Counted from the first letter of the stretch, positions 11,443-24,049 are shown. The stretch: DNA of 64,000 nucleotides from Adenophora triphylla var. japonica (GCA_022495995.1 JAFEMH010000925.1:248001-312000), one strand, 5' to 3'. Numbers and translations are program-made. The notes: a model not told the origin generated them from the letters alone.

Positions 11443-12350
11443 TCATCGATCCAAAGATCTCTCTTCCTCGTCCCGTAAGCATGACTTGTAATCTTTCGTA
11501 CGCAGTTCCTCGGCATAAACTACATATGGGTTGGTCTCCGCAGAGACACGTCCATGGTGGCTAGTTTGGAGAGAACGTCTGCGACTTGGTTGTCTTCCCT
11601 TCCTATCCGCTTGAGCTCGAAAAATTCCATTTTCTTCGTCATATCTAGGACCAGTCTCTGTATTGGCAAGGGTGACATCTTGAGTGTTATATTCTCCTTT
11701 CACTTGTTTGACAACAAGCCGGGAGTCACGTAAAAGTGCCCACCTTAGTTGCTCCATAGAAGGAGGCCAACTCAATGCCAAATATGAGAGCCTCGTATTC
11801 GCCTTGGTTGTTAGGAGGCGTGAAACCCGGCGGATGGCGTCTTGTATAGTATATTCTCCTTCCGGGCTTGCTAGTACTACTCCCGGCTCCGCTTCTTTCC
11901 TTGGTAGCCGATCCGTCCGTATACAGGATCCAACAAGGTTGGATGGGAGTTCAATGGGAGAGTCTTTTTTTTTCCTCCGGCGCGTTTTGCTTCCGGGAGG
12001 TGGGGAGATGCTCACCCATAAAGGCGCCTCGACCATGAAGTCAACCAAAGGTCGTGCTAGGAGGGTCTTCCTTGGTTGGTAAGTGATATCAAACTCCGTT
12101 AGAGCGATTGACCAATTAAGGAGACGTCCCGAGCCGTCCAACTTGTGAAGGATTTTCTTCAATGGTTCGTTGGTGTAGACGGTGATAGGGTGTGCGTAAA
12201 AATATGCACGCAGCCTTCCTTGAGGCAATGACTAGGGCGTATGCTATCTTCTCCACATTGAAATATCTGCTTTCCACATCGGACAGGGCCTTTGAGACAT
12301 AATAGATCGGCTTCGAATTCCTTCATCCTTTCGAACCAAGACAATGCGAC
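11443..12350 (-). pseudogene. Gypsy-1 RNase H and archaeal-type RNase H (broken)
   Basis: The N-terminal part carries ITVYTNEPLKKILHK and GRLLNWSIALTEFDITYQPR, the end of the RT-linked RNase H. It is followed by a second, archaeal-type RNase H remnant with VVLASPEGEYTIQDAIR. The extra aRNH domain is a known mark of the Tat lineage. The frame changes several times (for example near 11830 and 12200). Confidence 0.75.
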
Positions 12351-13380
12351 CAGCCGTGATCGTGAGCGCCTAGGAAGACATATAGCATCTCACCTAGAGT
12401 CGGATCGCTAAGCAAGGGAGGGGAACCCAAGTACTCCTTCAACCGGAGGAATGCTTCCGAGCATTCAGGAGTCCAGGAGAAGCTCTTGGTACCCTTCAAT
12501 ACTTTGAAGAAAGGCAGTGACTTTTCGGCGGACTTGGCGATGAATCTTCCAAGGGCTGCAATTCTTCCATTAAGTCTTTGGACCTCTTTGATGGTGGTAG
12601 GTTTCTTCATGTCAATGAGCGCCTTGATCTTTTAAGGTTTGCTTCAATCCCCTTTGGGAAACCATGAAGCCCAGAAATTTTCTGCGGTAACTCCGAACAC
12701 GCACTTGCTTGGATTCGGCTTCATGTTGTTGGCTCGGAGGTTGTGAATGGTCTCTTCTAGGTCAGGAACGTGGCTGCCTTCCTTGGTCTTTATGACCATG
12801 TCATCAATATAAGCCTCCATGTTTCTACCTATCTCGACTTGCAAAAACTTGATTTACCATCCGTTGGTAAGTGGCACCAAGATTCTTGAGCCCAAAAGGC
12901 ATCATGATGTAGCGTAAATTCCCCACAGGTGTTTGAAAGGCGCCTTCTCGATGTCTTCTTTCGCCATTTTTATCTCGATGATAGCCTGAGTAGGCATCTA
13001 AGAAACCGAGAGTTTGGTGTCCAAATGGAGTCCACTAACTTGTCGATTCTGGGAGAGGATAGCCGTCCTTGGGGCAAGCTTTGTTTAGATCAGTAAAGTC
13101 TATGCACATACGCCATTTCCCATTTTGCTTCTTCACCATAACGACATTAGCCAACCAAACGGGGTATTTAACTTCGCGAATTATTCCAGCGCTGAGCAAT
13201 TTCTGCACCTCTTCTTTTATAGCTTCCTCCTTGTCTCTTGCAAAATTTCTCCTCGTCACGGGAGATGGTCTTCGCTAGAGGATCAACTTCTAAGCGGTGG
13301 AGGGCTACTTCTTCATTGATTCCCCTCATGTCCTCGACTCTCCAAGCAAAGACGTCGAGACTGTTTTTCAAGAGGGATAT
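12323..13380 (-). pseudogene. Gypsy-1 reverse transcriptase (broken)
   Basis: RT blocks on the minus strand: EEVQKLLSAGIIREVKYPVW, NGKWRMCIDFTDLNKACPKD (about 13200-13070), then the catalytic AYIDDMVIKT box (about 12814-12785) and SKCVFGV near 12700. EVQRLNGRIAALGRFI follows at 12590-12540. Multiple stops and frameshifts separate the blocks, with a gap of recognisable frame between about 13035 and 12844. The motif order and spacing are those of Ty3/gypsy RT. Confidence 0.88.
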
Positions 13381-13824
13381 GATTCTTTCTTTCTCTTCCT
13401 GTGATAGCTGGCCTCCTAGCTTGATTTTTTGTTCAGGATAGTCAGGATTAATGACTATCTCTTCTAGCTCATCTACAGTGCTTCATTTCGGTCCGTCTCG
13501 AAATTCCAGGGATTCGATGATGATCTCTCCGATTCTCCTCCCTTCATTGTCGTTTACATTGAGGCCTTCTTCCCGCATAAGTTTATCGATGTCCGGAAGA
13601 TCGTTCTTCCCCGAGTCATGGTTGGCCCCGAGTTCCGGTCATTGACGAGAATGGGGTCTTCCTCGGAGATGGGTAGAACTATGCCTTGGTCATCCGCAGT
13701 TTCTAGGACCATAGGCTCTTCTTCCAGTGTGGGTAGAGTTACGCCTTGGTCATCCACAATTTCTAGGACCATAGGTTCCTCTTCCTCACTTTCCCATACT
13801 TCACGGATATAGTTCATTCTAGAG

Positions 13825-14355
13825 CTAGTTTCCGTGGTCTTCTGTGATTTGGTGATCTTGATGTTCTCCTCGGGCGTATCTATCTCCACGCTTTTTGACT
13901 TTTTCCGGCTCTTGACAACATGTTCCAAGAAATCTTTGGGGGTTGCCCTCACGCATCCTATGCCAAAGACGAGTGGGAAATTTAACTCGTTGGTGAGGAA
14001 GGGAGGCTACCATCCCAAGTTTGGCTTGACTTGGAATGCCGATAATCGCATGATAGTCACTAGTCAAATCCATGACTATAAAAGTGACAGTAGCTTTGGA
14101 TCGGAAGGGATGATCGCCGACTTCGAGTTCCAGTTCTACAGTTCCCTTTGCTCCAACCTTATGGTTGGTGAATCCTTCAAGCCTTCCATGATATGGCTCT
14201 AGCGAAGTGTCTTTCAATCCCATTTGTTGGAAGGCCGAATAGTACAAGATGTCACGGGGAGGCCCCGTGTCAACAAGAAGTCTTTCGGATTCAACATTGT
14301 CTATTCGACCCTTGATGACCAATGGTTGCTCACGAGCCGCTCGACTTCCCGCCAA
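13825..14355 (-). pseudogene. Gypsy-1 aspartic protease
   Basis: A 176-codon open frame with ESERLLVDTGPPRDILYY (catalytic DTG), GAKGTVELELEVGD and a downstream DYHAIIGIP block, as in retrotransposon pepsin-like proteases. It lies between gag and RT on the minus strand. The usual DTGSS reads DTGPP here. The frame ends near 13825 and continues degenerate towards RT. Confidence 0.82.
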
Positions 14356-16450
14356 CTCATTCGGAGAAAAACTAATGATTTCTTACGCTTTATGGATCCA
14401 AGCAGGACATGGTATACTTTGCTTAGCTCGTGGATCTGATCCCTTAGCTTTCTGGTGGAGGTCACCTCTTCACGGATCACATGTAGTTTAGCCCTAGGAG
14501 GCCTTCTATCTTCATCCTCACTCTTGGAGTCATCTTCACTCTCCTCTTGCTTCCGCTTTCGCTTGCCATCTTTCTTCATGACATAACGGTCTAACTTTCC
14601 CTCGTCAACCCATTGTTGGATTATCTTCTTAAGGGCCCAAAGAACCATCGTGGTGTGCCCGTTGTCCTTGTGAAAATCACGGTATTTGTTCTTGTTGCGG
14701 GGATACTTTGGGTTATCACGGACGAGGTGGAGGAAGGTTCACCATCTGCATGATTTCGGAGATGGGCTTTGTAAGAGGGGTGAACTCCGACTTCTCGGTG
14801 CTTACGGTTTTATTCTTTCCTTTCTTGCCGTTCCCATTGTCATTCGTCGGGAGTTAGTTGCTTCAGGTTCCGTCTTGTCGGCTCCCCTTTTCTTTGTCTT
14901 ATCTTCACCATGGAAATGGCATAAGCCACTTTGTACAATTCGGCCTTGGGAAGCCGGGTTCCCCGGCCGAGAGTTCATAAATGAGGGGGCCAGATTTTAA
15001 CCCGTAGTTGAAGCAAACTATGACCTCCCTATCGGTAAGGCTTTCTTCGACTTGATCCGCCATCTTTCGGAACCTATTGTAGTAGCTAAGGGTGGTCTCT
15101 CCCTTCCCTTGCTCAATGTTGGCCAAGTCGGTTAATCTCATCTTCCTCTTCCCACCGTGGCAAAGTGATCTAAGAACATTCTCCTCATGCCCCTCCAAAG
15201 AATCGATGCAACCTTTCTTAAGCTCACGGAACCAGTCAAAGTCGTTCGGAAAAGGTGCTCGCGAAAGCTTTGCGAGTAAGTCATCGCGGTGGTGAGGAGA
15301 TTCATGGTTTGTTCAAAACTTTGCACATGGTCCTTGGCGTCGATGGTTCCGTTGTATTTCTCGAAATTTGGGAGCTTGAGGTTAGGATGGGGAGGTGCTG
15401 CAGTTATCCTCAAGGAAAACGGACGGGTGGCCCAATCATAATCATCGTCATTATATTTCTTTCCCCTCTCCATATCATCCAGCCTTTGCTTCAGCAGCTC
15501 CCATTGCTTTGTTTCTATTTCCTTCTCACTGCTTGAGCTTGAGTGCTTCGTTGGGAGCTTCGATCGACTTTTCTTTGGGGCGATCATTCACCCTACTATG
15601 CTTTTCTTCATGTCGGTGGCCATCACGCTTGGAGGGGGCCCTATCACGTCTTGGTTCCAGGTCTTGTGCGCCAAGTATCATCCTGTAAGGCTCTGGGGTC
15701 CTTGGCCTAGCAAATTCCCGATGCCGAGGACGAGGAGAGTCCGGTCGACGAGGACGATGAGAATCTGAATGACGAGGACGAGGAGAATCTGGCCGACGAG
15801 CTCGAGGAGACGCGGGACGCCTAGGTGTCATGATGAGGCGAGCAGGTGATAGGCGCCTATTCAAGCTGAGTCTTGTTCTTAGGTCCTTGGAGTTCACTTC
15901 CTCTTCCCTAGGAGTTATTTGGCTTCTCAAGTCGACCACTGTGCTCCTTATGCTTACCGTTATGCCGAGGATGAGGAGAATCCCTGGGAGTTGGCGTGTA
16001 GCTCAGCCCAGCCTTCGGGGGAGGAGCTGATGCTCTCCCTGTTCCTTTTCTCAAAGGTGGGCCCATTGATGGTACAAATGAAAGGAGCCATGGAATGATC
16101 CGGGTCCATTTGCAACAGAGCAACTTGTGTCTCATACATCCTTTGCAAAGTCTCCATTTGTTTGTGTAACAAAGAGCGTCGGTCAACGGGTTGAGATCCT
16201 CCCGCTTGACCGGCGTCGGCATTCTTTGTTTTCTTCCTTCCCGCTTGCTTCCCACGAGTACGAGTAGGACGAGGAAGGTCATTGCCCTCTCTCGGCATTT
16301 GCGACCCCTGGAACGAAGAGTCATGGCAAGGGGAGGAATGGCATCGGCTTGAGGTAGAGGAGGAGGAGGAGGCGGTGGCTCCTCGCTCCGTGTTTCCCAT
16401 TCACTTGGGTGGGATCCTCGCCTAGCAACACTCGTGAATTGCCCGTCCAT
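14301..16450 (-). pseudogene. Gypsy-1 gag (broken)
   Basis: Minus-strand gag blocks: a Pro-rich start with MDGQFTSVARRG at 16450, an Arg/Pro/Ser-rich segment with repeated RRPDSPRPRH (15900-15700), and the capsid part with LPNFEKYNGTIDAKDHVQSF and EHLFRTTLTGS (15380-15230). LANIEQGKGETTLSYYNRF and CFNYGLKSGPLIYELS follow (15120-14960). The nucleocapsid region at 14700-14600 (FHKDNGHTTM) has lost the expected cysteines. Frameshifts occur near 15220, 14910 and 14650. Confidence 0.82.
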
Positions 16451-16809
16451 TACGAATCACAAATGCATTATTAAATGCAAAATTTTCCAAAAATCACAAT
16501 TTCACTGCATTCGAATTTATGGCTAAAATTAGGGTAAATTTTAACCTAAACAAACAAACCCAATTGTGATTTTCCCAACACAAAAATTCAAGCCACAAAT
16601 TTCGCTTCGCCGTGAACTAGCGGCTTCCGGCCGAATTAATGCAGTTCCGGTGGAAGTTTACAAATTCCGACCGAATCAAGAACAGAGCTCGTCGGAGCGA
16701 AAATTACCAATTTCGATCAAGAACAAATCCAACGGAAAATAGCTTCTCGTGCGAGATTTTCCAGCCAAACAAAGGGTGTTTGAATCGATTTCCCGGCAAT
16801 GGAACCAAT

Positions 16810-17570
16810 TGATGATGCCAAAATCGTCAACTCAAACCCAAATCCAAGCGTCGAATGCTCCGGCGATTGCAAGGCCCGAAAATAAGAGAAAACACGTAAA
16901 CTAAGCCGGGGCGGATCCGGCTAAAGGCCCTCCGGCGTGAGAGTAAGTTCACGGTTGATATTAGAGAAATCAAATTGACAGAGTTTCTCCAATGTAAAAA
17001 GTAACGTACCGAATAATGAGCCATGGGGCTTGTATTTATAGGAATGGATTGAAAGAATCCATGTTGGAATAAACTTGTAAAGAGATAAGATATAATTCTA
17101 ATAGAATTATATCTTGTTGAGGAGTCATTGTTTGACTTGAATTGATGTTGATAAGTAGTATTCCTGATTGGATAATGATTGTAGAATCCTTGTTTGATAA
17201 GGACTGTGTATACTGCTAGCCGGAACGCCGAGGAAGGTAAATGTTTTTCCTCGGCCTTTGGCAAATGTGCCGAGGAGAACGATCCTGCTTCCTCGTCACT
17301 TGATGAATGACCGACATGAAATTATGCCGGGGAGAATACTTTTGTTTCCTCGGTAATTGGTGACATGCCGAGCAAAGGACTTTTCTATCCTCGGTAATTT
17401 AGACAGGCCGGCCCAAGAATAGCGACATAATGTCAAGGTAAATGTTCCTCGGCATACGAGGAAGATAATGCTCGGCCCTAATACTTGATGAATATATAAT
17501 ATCCATGGCCCAATATAGTTGGGCCCAGGTTCGAGCAAACCCATGTTCGTAGCTCGGTTTATACCGTTCA
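16810..17570 (-). repeat. Gypsy-1 5' LTR
   Basis: The 761-bp LTR starts TGAACGGTATAAACCGAG at 17570 on the minus strand and ends ...GGCATCATCA at 16810. Its TATAAATA box is at 17040-17033. Next to its inner end the minus strand reads TTGGTTCCATTGCCGGG (about 16809-16793), which fits a tRNA primer-binding site of the TGGCGCCGTTGCCGGGGA class with a few mismatches. Confidence 0.93.
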
Positions 17571-18230
17571 ATTATTTTTACTGATTCCTTCTTTGCATGA
17601 CATGACAACTTATTCTTAACTAGTAAGGAATGCATATCCTGCAACCTTACTATTAACTTGACTACTTACCTTTTTTTTTGTTCTCTTCCTACAAACCGAA
17701 TCTAGAATCCAGACGGATATCCAAAATTACATATTCTTATTTTCCATCTTTAATTGTTTTTACTGATTCCTCATTTTCATGACATGACAACTTATTCTTA
17801 ACTAGTAAGGAATGCATATCCTGCTAACCTTACTATTAACTTGACTACTTGCTTTTTTTTTTTTTTGTTCTCTTCCTACAAATCGAATCCAGAATTCAGA
17901 CGGATATCCAAAATCACATATTCTTATTTCCCATCTTTAATTGTTTTTGCTGATTCCTTATTTGCATGACATGATAACTTATTCTTAACTAGTAAGGAAT
18001 GCATATCCTGCTAACCTTACTATTAACTTGACTACTTGCTTTTTTTTTTTTGTTCTCTTCCTACAAACTAAATTCAGAATCCAGACGGATATCCAAAATC
18101 ACATATTTTTATTTCTCATCTTTAATTGTTTTTACTGATTCCTCATTTTCATGATATGACAACTTATTCTTAATTAGTAAGGAATACATATCTAGATGGA
18201 TATCCAAAATCACATATTCTGTATCATCAG
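17571..18230. repeat. ~186-bp tandem array, right part (about 4 units)
   Basis: This continues the array that Gypsy-1 interrupted, with unit starts near 17592, 17774, 17960 and 18146. The last unit has an internal deletion that joins AAGGAATACATATC directly to the GGATATCCAAAATCACATATTC segment. The first five bases, ATTAT, are the target duplication of Gypsy-1. Confidence 0.9.
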
Positions 18231-19133
18231 TTTTTTACCATTTTATTTCTCTCCTTTTGTTGCTTACATTGATTTTCATTCTTTCCGTCTTAGCCTTTTT
18301 TGTTCTCTTCCTTCAAACAGAAGATCTCCAAAATCACATTTTTTTTCCATTTAATTTTCTCCTTTTGTTACTTGCATTGCTTTTTATTCTTTCCCTCTTA
18401 GCTTTCTAATTCTTCTTCACTTCACTTCACTTCACTTCACTTCACTTCACTTGCCTTGAACTTTTCTTTTTTGTGTTGACTTCATTTCTTTTTCTTCCCC
18501 ATTGCCTCTTTTATATCTCTCCCTTCTGTATATCTTTTTCCCTTTTTTCTAGTGTCACTCTTTTGATTATTTGATCGTGATTAAAACTTTTCCTCTAAGC
18601 TTTCTACCATATATGTCTTCAACTTTTTGGATAATTACAATACTTCCCTAACCTATTTTTTTACCCACTTGCATATGAATAGTGTTTGGACAATTATATT
18701 ATCAATATACTTGACTTATTTATCCTCTTTCTTATTATTTATTAATAAGCGTGCAATCCCTTGGTGTGAACCTTACTCCGAGACAAAGGGAGTATTATTT
18801 TGCTATAAATTTCTCAAAGCTATTTCATTAGATTTCAACCGAGTATTATTTTGCTATAAATTTCTCAAAGCTATTTCGTTATGTTTCAACCTCTTGAATT
18901 TCTCATCTTATTGTTCCTTCGATTGTTTTTTCTTTCCCATATGCACCTTCTTGTCTTTTCATTCTCGATCGCCTTCCAATTTTTTTTTATTTTCTTCTTC
19001 TTTATACTTATTATAGCTCACATGTTTTCTACTTCTTTACTCTCCCTCGCTATATAAGCAACATTTATTTCACAAGTTCACAACTTTCCTCTATTTTGAT
19101 TCTCGTAGTGCTTTTAAACCCTTGAAAGTACAT
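18231..19133. other. spacer with microsatellite and short duplication
   Basis: A CT/T-rich region. CTTCA repeats (TTCAC)n occur at about 18413-18453. A ~53-bp direct duplication (GAGTATTATTTTGCTATAAA...TTTCAACC) lies at about 18789-18841 and 18842-18893. The 129-codon frame at 18627-19016 has no recognisable content and is probably chance. Confidence 0.6.
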
Positions 19134-19740
19134 TGAACGGTATAAACTGACCATGACCCATAGGTCATGAAGTCGTCATAATAAGACAAGGCAATCCCCA
19201 AAGTGAAAATTTACAACTCGTTAAGACGACATTGGGAATAGGCCTCCCTACCTATGGTCATCTCGCCTTCTCGACACAGCAACATGTCACCCAAAGCTCA
19301 ATATAATCTCAGTATAAAGTTGTGTCAGCCAATGACTCTGGGATAAGTCGACCAAGGCCATACACTGAGCATGACTCGCCTGACATACATCTGGTTAATG
19401 CAGTCCGAATCCTAGTCAAATAAGCAAACTATGGAATTAGGATCTAAACAGGAATCAAATCCTTAAATCATTCCTAAACTTACTCTTTAAGACTCTAAAC
19501 CGCCTCAAACCACTATAAATACAAGGCATAAATCACAAAATTCTGCTAACACATTCTTTGACTCTAATGTATTGTCAATTGATTTGCTTTTATACGTATT
19601 AAATACTTACTCTCACACCGAAGGCCATTCGCCGGAGAAGCCTCGACCTAGTTTAAGTGTTCATATTTTTCAAGCCATTCAAGTCGCTGGGATTATCCAG
19701 CCCATTGGATTAGGGCTGATCTGATGTTTTTGGCATCATC
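19134..19740 (+). repeat. 5' LTR of truncated gypsy element
   Basis: About 607 bp. TATAAATA at 19514-19521 is the likely core promoter. The 3' part (TTACTCTCACACCGAAGGCC...GCCGGAGAAGCC) aligns with the end of the Gypsy-1 LTR, which supports common family membership. Confidence 0.8.
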
Positions 19741-19956
19741 TGTTATTGCTGGGAAACGATTGTAACGCCCCTTGAATAGGCCTGAAAATTTGCCTTCTTT
19801 GCACCTGATGGAAGGACGCACTACAAGTTTGATGACTAAGCTGAGAATCAGCCTATGGAGGATAAAGTTGACGTCGGAGGAGCGATTCCGCAAATCCCTG
19901 GTTGCGCCCAGATCAACGGTGGTTTTCTCCCACCGCCTCCACCCATCAATGGTTGA

Positions 19957-21775
19957 TTGCCTCTGCAACTGGTGCTAGGGATGAATCTACGTTCTAGCGG
20001 GAAACCAACATTGGAAAGCCCCCTCGATATTAATCGTAGGACTCTATTGCATCACCAGATGGACACTTTGCGACTCATTTGTGAGACTCAAAATGCTTTG
20101 CTCGAATTGGACCCCGATCACTCGTTGGTCAAATTTATCTGGCTCACTAGAATCGAGATCTCCCACGGATGAGAAAGTTTTGTCAATAGGCGAGCTAGTT
20201 AAGGGAACAGGGAAAACCATCCCATTGACTAAAACCCTCCCTTACGTGACGCTGCTAGTAATTTCCAGACAATTGGTTGCCAGGTGGTTCAACCAGCTGG
20301 TAGGGTCCCAGGTCAAGGAAGTGTCCGTCAAGGTAGGGATATAAGAGATCAGCTAAACCAACAAAGAGACCAGGAGGTTAATTCAGTTGACTTACGAGCC
20401 ATGATTAATCATGAAAGGCGAAGGAATCAATCTCGTCATGACATATCTCCCCGATAAAGGTGCCTACCTCGTCGTAATCCATTTCCTCGATGTAGAAGAA
20501 GTCCACCTCGTCACGAACCTTCTCCATGGAGGAACATAACGCCTCCTCGTCATCCCCAACCACCCAGTTCACGAAATGGTCGGGCACCATCTGGACAAGG
20601 AGATAATCATTTCAGTCATGTTTTCCACTTGGAACAAAGTCGGGTTAATGGGAACGGAGACAAAGAGAGATGTCATCGCAGTTCTTACAGCAGTACGGGC
20701 ATGGATGCACGAGAACTACTTCTCCTAAAGAAGAGAATTGACAAAATGGAATTGGGAAAAGGTTGAAGTCGAGAATGAAGATACTAGCACCACTCGGCCT
20801 TTTTCTCTGTGGATTGTTGATCAGCCCCCAAATTGGCTCTGAAAATTCCCAATTTTGAAAAATATGGAGGAACCCTAGATGCACGGGACCATGTATAAGG
20901 CTTTAGACCATGGCCCTCCTATCCAAAGCCGACGACATACTTTGCAAGGCCTTCGCCGACACCTTTACTGAAACAAATCTATCATGGTTCAGAGAACATA
21001 AGAAGGGTAGCATTGACAGTTGGAAAGTAACGAGGAAAAGGTTCCTCGATCATTTCGCAACAACGGGCAAGCGAAAAAAAGGTTGACCGACTTAGCCAAT
21101 ATTGAGTAAGGGAAAATAGAATACACTCTAAGTTACTACAACCGATTTAGAGCCATGGCTAATCAAATCGAGGAAAGTTTTACTGATCGAGAATTGATCG
21201 TTTGTTTTAATTCGAGCTTACAGTCGGGTCAACTAATATATGACCTATCGACAAGAGAGCCAAAGATGAAGTCTGATCATTATAATCGTGCCTATACAAT
21301 AGCTATGGCTGAGGAGAAGAGCAAGAAGAGATCTGACAGAGTCAAACAACTCACCAAACCAGAATTCTAACGGAAGCGGCCATAAAGGAAAAAATTGAAC
21401 TTGAGTTACAGAAAAAGCTGAGCTCTTCACTCCACTCACCAAGCCGATCACGAAATCATGCAGCTGGTCGACCTACTTGATCCCAAGCAACTAAATGGAA
21501 AGTCGAAACATATCCGAGACAATTTAAAGTATTGTGCCTTTCACAAGGATCACAGACATGAGACAGAGAATTGTATCTCCTTGAAGAGGATGATTGAAAG
21601 GTGGGTTGACGAGGGGAAGCTCGATCGTTATGTTATGAGAAAGGATAACAAATGGGGAAGAGATGACGACCACAGGGAAGAACGAGAATATCAACCTCCC
21701 CGTGCAAAGTCTACAATATCCTTGCTTGGGTTCACAAAGAGGAAGAGGTCATCAACTTCTCTCCCAATGATTTAG
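19957..21775 (+). pseudogene. gag of truncated gypsy element (broken)
   Basis: HHQMDTLRLICETQNALLEL (about 20050-20110) matches the corresponding Gypsy-1 gag segment. An Arg/Pro-rich stretch lies at 20400-20600. Capsid sequence follows with WFREHKKGSIDSWKVTRKRF (about 20990-21050) and CFNSSLQSGQLIYDLS (21210-21260). A nucleocapsid-like CAFHKDHRHETENC lies at 21535-21580, with the CHHC pattern intact here. Stops occur at 20170, ~20870 and ~21090. Confidence 0.8.
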
Positions 21776-23040
21776 CTGGAAGTCGAGCTGCTAGGGCACA
21801 CCCCTTAGTAGTAAAAGGAAAAATTGATAACTGTGAATCTGAAAGGATCTTCATCGACTCAGGGCCTTGAATGATATCCTATGTTACTCGGCGTTCCAAG
21901 AGATTAATCTGATAGGCAACATTTGTGGTTATGGACCTTGCAAGTGACTACGACGCCATAATTGACATTCCAAGTCAAGGAAAACATGCGTACATGGGCT
22001 GGTCGCCTCCCTTCTTCACCAACGGGTTAAGTTCCCCACCCCCGTGGGAATCAGATGCGTGAGAGGGACCCCCAAAGACTTCTTGGAACATGTCATGAAA
22101 ACAAGGAAGATCGCTAGAAAGATGGAGGTTGATACGACAACAGAAAGTTTGACATTTTCCAAGTTAGTCAAAGTCACAAGTACTAGGTCCAGAATGCATA
22201 TGATAAATGCAAAAATCTAAGGAAGAGAGGATCCTACGGTAGTCGAGATCTGACCACAACTATCAGCACCTTCGAAAGGGAGAAAGAACTGGAACCCATG
22301 ATGGACAAAGGAACAACGAAGTGGTTCAATGTCTCACCAAGAGTTTTGGATCCATAACTCATGATAACGGTAGTGAGGAGCAACTAGTCCACCACACGTC
22401 GACTAAAAAAGAAACAACTGGAAACTCAAATACTATAACTTTGCCCAACCCCGACAGTACGTTACAGCTCGCCATTGGATAAAGCTTGGGACTGAACATG
22501 ACATAAGTCCAGATGACGAGATCATAAATTGGAAAATATAGACGTAAATGGAGATGATATGAGGAGGATCAAAGAAATCATTATCGAAACACTGTAGTTC
22601 AGAGATGGGCCAGAGATGGAACCTGTGGACCAGCACGAAGTAACAGAGTTTCATCCGACTATCCAGAACATAAGATAAAAATTGGAAGTCAACTCTCCCC
22701 AGAAGAGAGGGAGGAAATCATAGCATTACTCAATGATAACCTTGACGTCTTCGCTCTGAAAGTCGAGGATATGAGAGGAATTAAAGAAGAGGTGGTCGTC
22801 CACAAGCTGGAAGTCGACCGATCTACCAAACCGATTAAGCAAACTAGAAGAAATTTTGCTAGAGACAAAGAGGAAGCAATCAAGGAAGAAGTCCAGAAGT
22901 TGCTAAGGGCCGAAATCATCAGAGAAACGACCTACCCTGTCTGTCTGGCTAGCCAATGTCGTGATAGTAAAAAAAACACGATGAGAAATGGCGTATGTGT
23001 GTAGATTTTACTTCTCTTAACAAGGAGATACAATTCTCTG
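21770..23040 (+). pseudogene. protease and partial RT of truncated gypsy element
   Basis: Protease remnants at ~21780-22100 (RAARAHPLVVKGKI and a degraded FIDSG motif near 21850). RT N-terminal sequence lies at 22771-23030 with TRRNFARDKEEAIKEEVQK and a frameshifted MCVDFT block near 23000. The YxDD region and everything downstream are missing. Confidence 0.75.
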
Positions 23041-23903
23041 TCTCATGTCTGTGGACTTGGATACTGGCCAACTGTTGTTTGTGTTTGCACGTGTAAGTCA
23101 GCGTGGTGGTGTGTGTGGATGTATTTTGATAGTTTAGTTGGGTGTTTATTGAGGGGTTTAAAAGGGTATAATAGTAATAATTGTGGTGTAGTCTTAATTT
23201 TTATAAGTAAACTTAGTAGTGTGGATGTATTAAGTAATTGTTAGGGGACGTATAACAATGCTCTTTATTTTCTAAACAATATAGTAGTATATCTAATTGT
23301 TTAAAAAAATAAATGATTTTTTTGATTAATAAATATAAACATTAAAAAAAATCTATAATAACGATTTTATGAGATTCCTTTCATTATCTTTAATTATTTA
23401 TCCAACAAAACGAAAAGAATATTTTCTCCACCATAAAAATGTTTAATTATTTAGGTCATCATCTTTTGTAGCGGAATATTCAGCCAGTCATCTCCTCCAC
23501 TACAACAACAATCCACCACCAGCAACCTAATCTACCACCACCACCCAATCCAAAATCATAATATAAGCCAAGTCAACACCACAATAATACTGAACTATAA
23601 ATAATCAACCAATTTTATTTAAGAAAATATCAAATTAAAAGATTTAATCAAGAGTCACAGAAATTCATTAGATAAATATCAAATTGGAAGAATCAACAAA
23701 ACCTCCTCCACCGAATGCCAACAGCTTTCTCAAAAAAAGATATTCAAATGTGTGAATACAGAGGAAGGGAGCAATTTGGGCTGGCTCAACTACTCCGATC
23801 TAGCAACGCTATTAACACATAAATAAAGATCCCAGAAGGGTTCGTTTCTGAATGTTCGTTAGAGGGGGGGGGGGGGTCAACTTCGTCTCTCTTTCCATCT
23901 TGA
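23041..23903. other. AT-rich spacer with a G13 run
   Basis: Non-coding, with a CCACCA-rich patch near 23490-23550 and a run of 13 G at 23864-23876. No open frame or element ends are recognised up to the hAT target duplication at 23904. Confidence 0.5.
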
Positions 23904-24049
23904 TTTAGAAGTAGAGCTGTCAATTCGGAAATACGGGACGGGACGAAATTATGTTATCCCACGACGGGAACGGAACTAAAATACTTTGTCCCGTCCCAAA
24001 TCTAATGCGGGACGCGGGACAATGCGGGACCCGTGAGGGATTAGACGTT

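Larger units (their letters stand above)
4744..17570 (-). mobile_element. Gypsy-1: complete but decayed Tat-type Ty3/gypsy element
   Basis: This 12.8-kb element has LTRs at both ends (769 and 761 bp), starts TG and ends CA, and is flanked by a perfect 5-bp duplication ATTAT (4739-4743 and 17571-17575). Gag and pol are on the minus strand, so 16810-17570 is its 5' LTR. Order in sense direction: LTR, primer-binding site, gag, protease, RT, RNaseH, integrase, a 42-bp tandem array, an antisense gene, polypurine tract, LTR. The antisense gene and tandem repeats between pol and the 3' LTR are typical of the Tat lineage. All pol frames are broken. Confidence 0.93.
19134..23040 (+). mobile_element. 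truncated Tat-type gypsy element, relative of Gypsy-1
   Basis: It starts with an LTR (19134-19740) beginning TGAACGGTATAAAC, the same first 14 bases as Gypsy-1. The LTR ends TTTTTGGCATCATC, and a matching but decayed primer-binding site TTATTGCTGGGAAACGATTG follows. Gag, protease and the start of RT follow on the plus strand, then all similarity stops near 23030-23080. No 3' LTR is present. It is clearly older than Gypsy-1: its frames are more decayed and its LTR has diverged except at the ends. Confidence 0.85.

Noticed and set aside
18627..19016. 129-codon frame rich in Phe/Leu/Ser/Tyr
   Set aside because: T-rich DNA gives such composition by chance; it spans an internal direct duplication and has no homologous motif.
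23864..23876. Run of 13 G as a regulatory quadruplex
   Set aside because: It is a single homopolymer run with no other G-tracts nearby and may include sequencing error. No supporting context.
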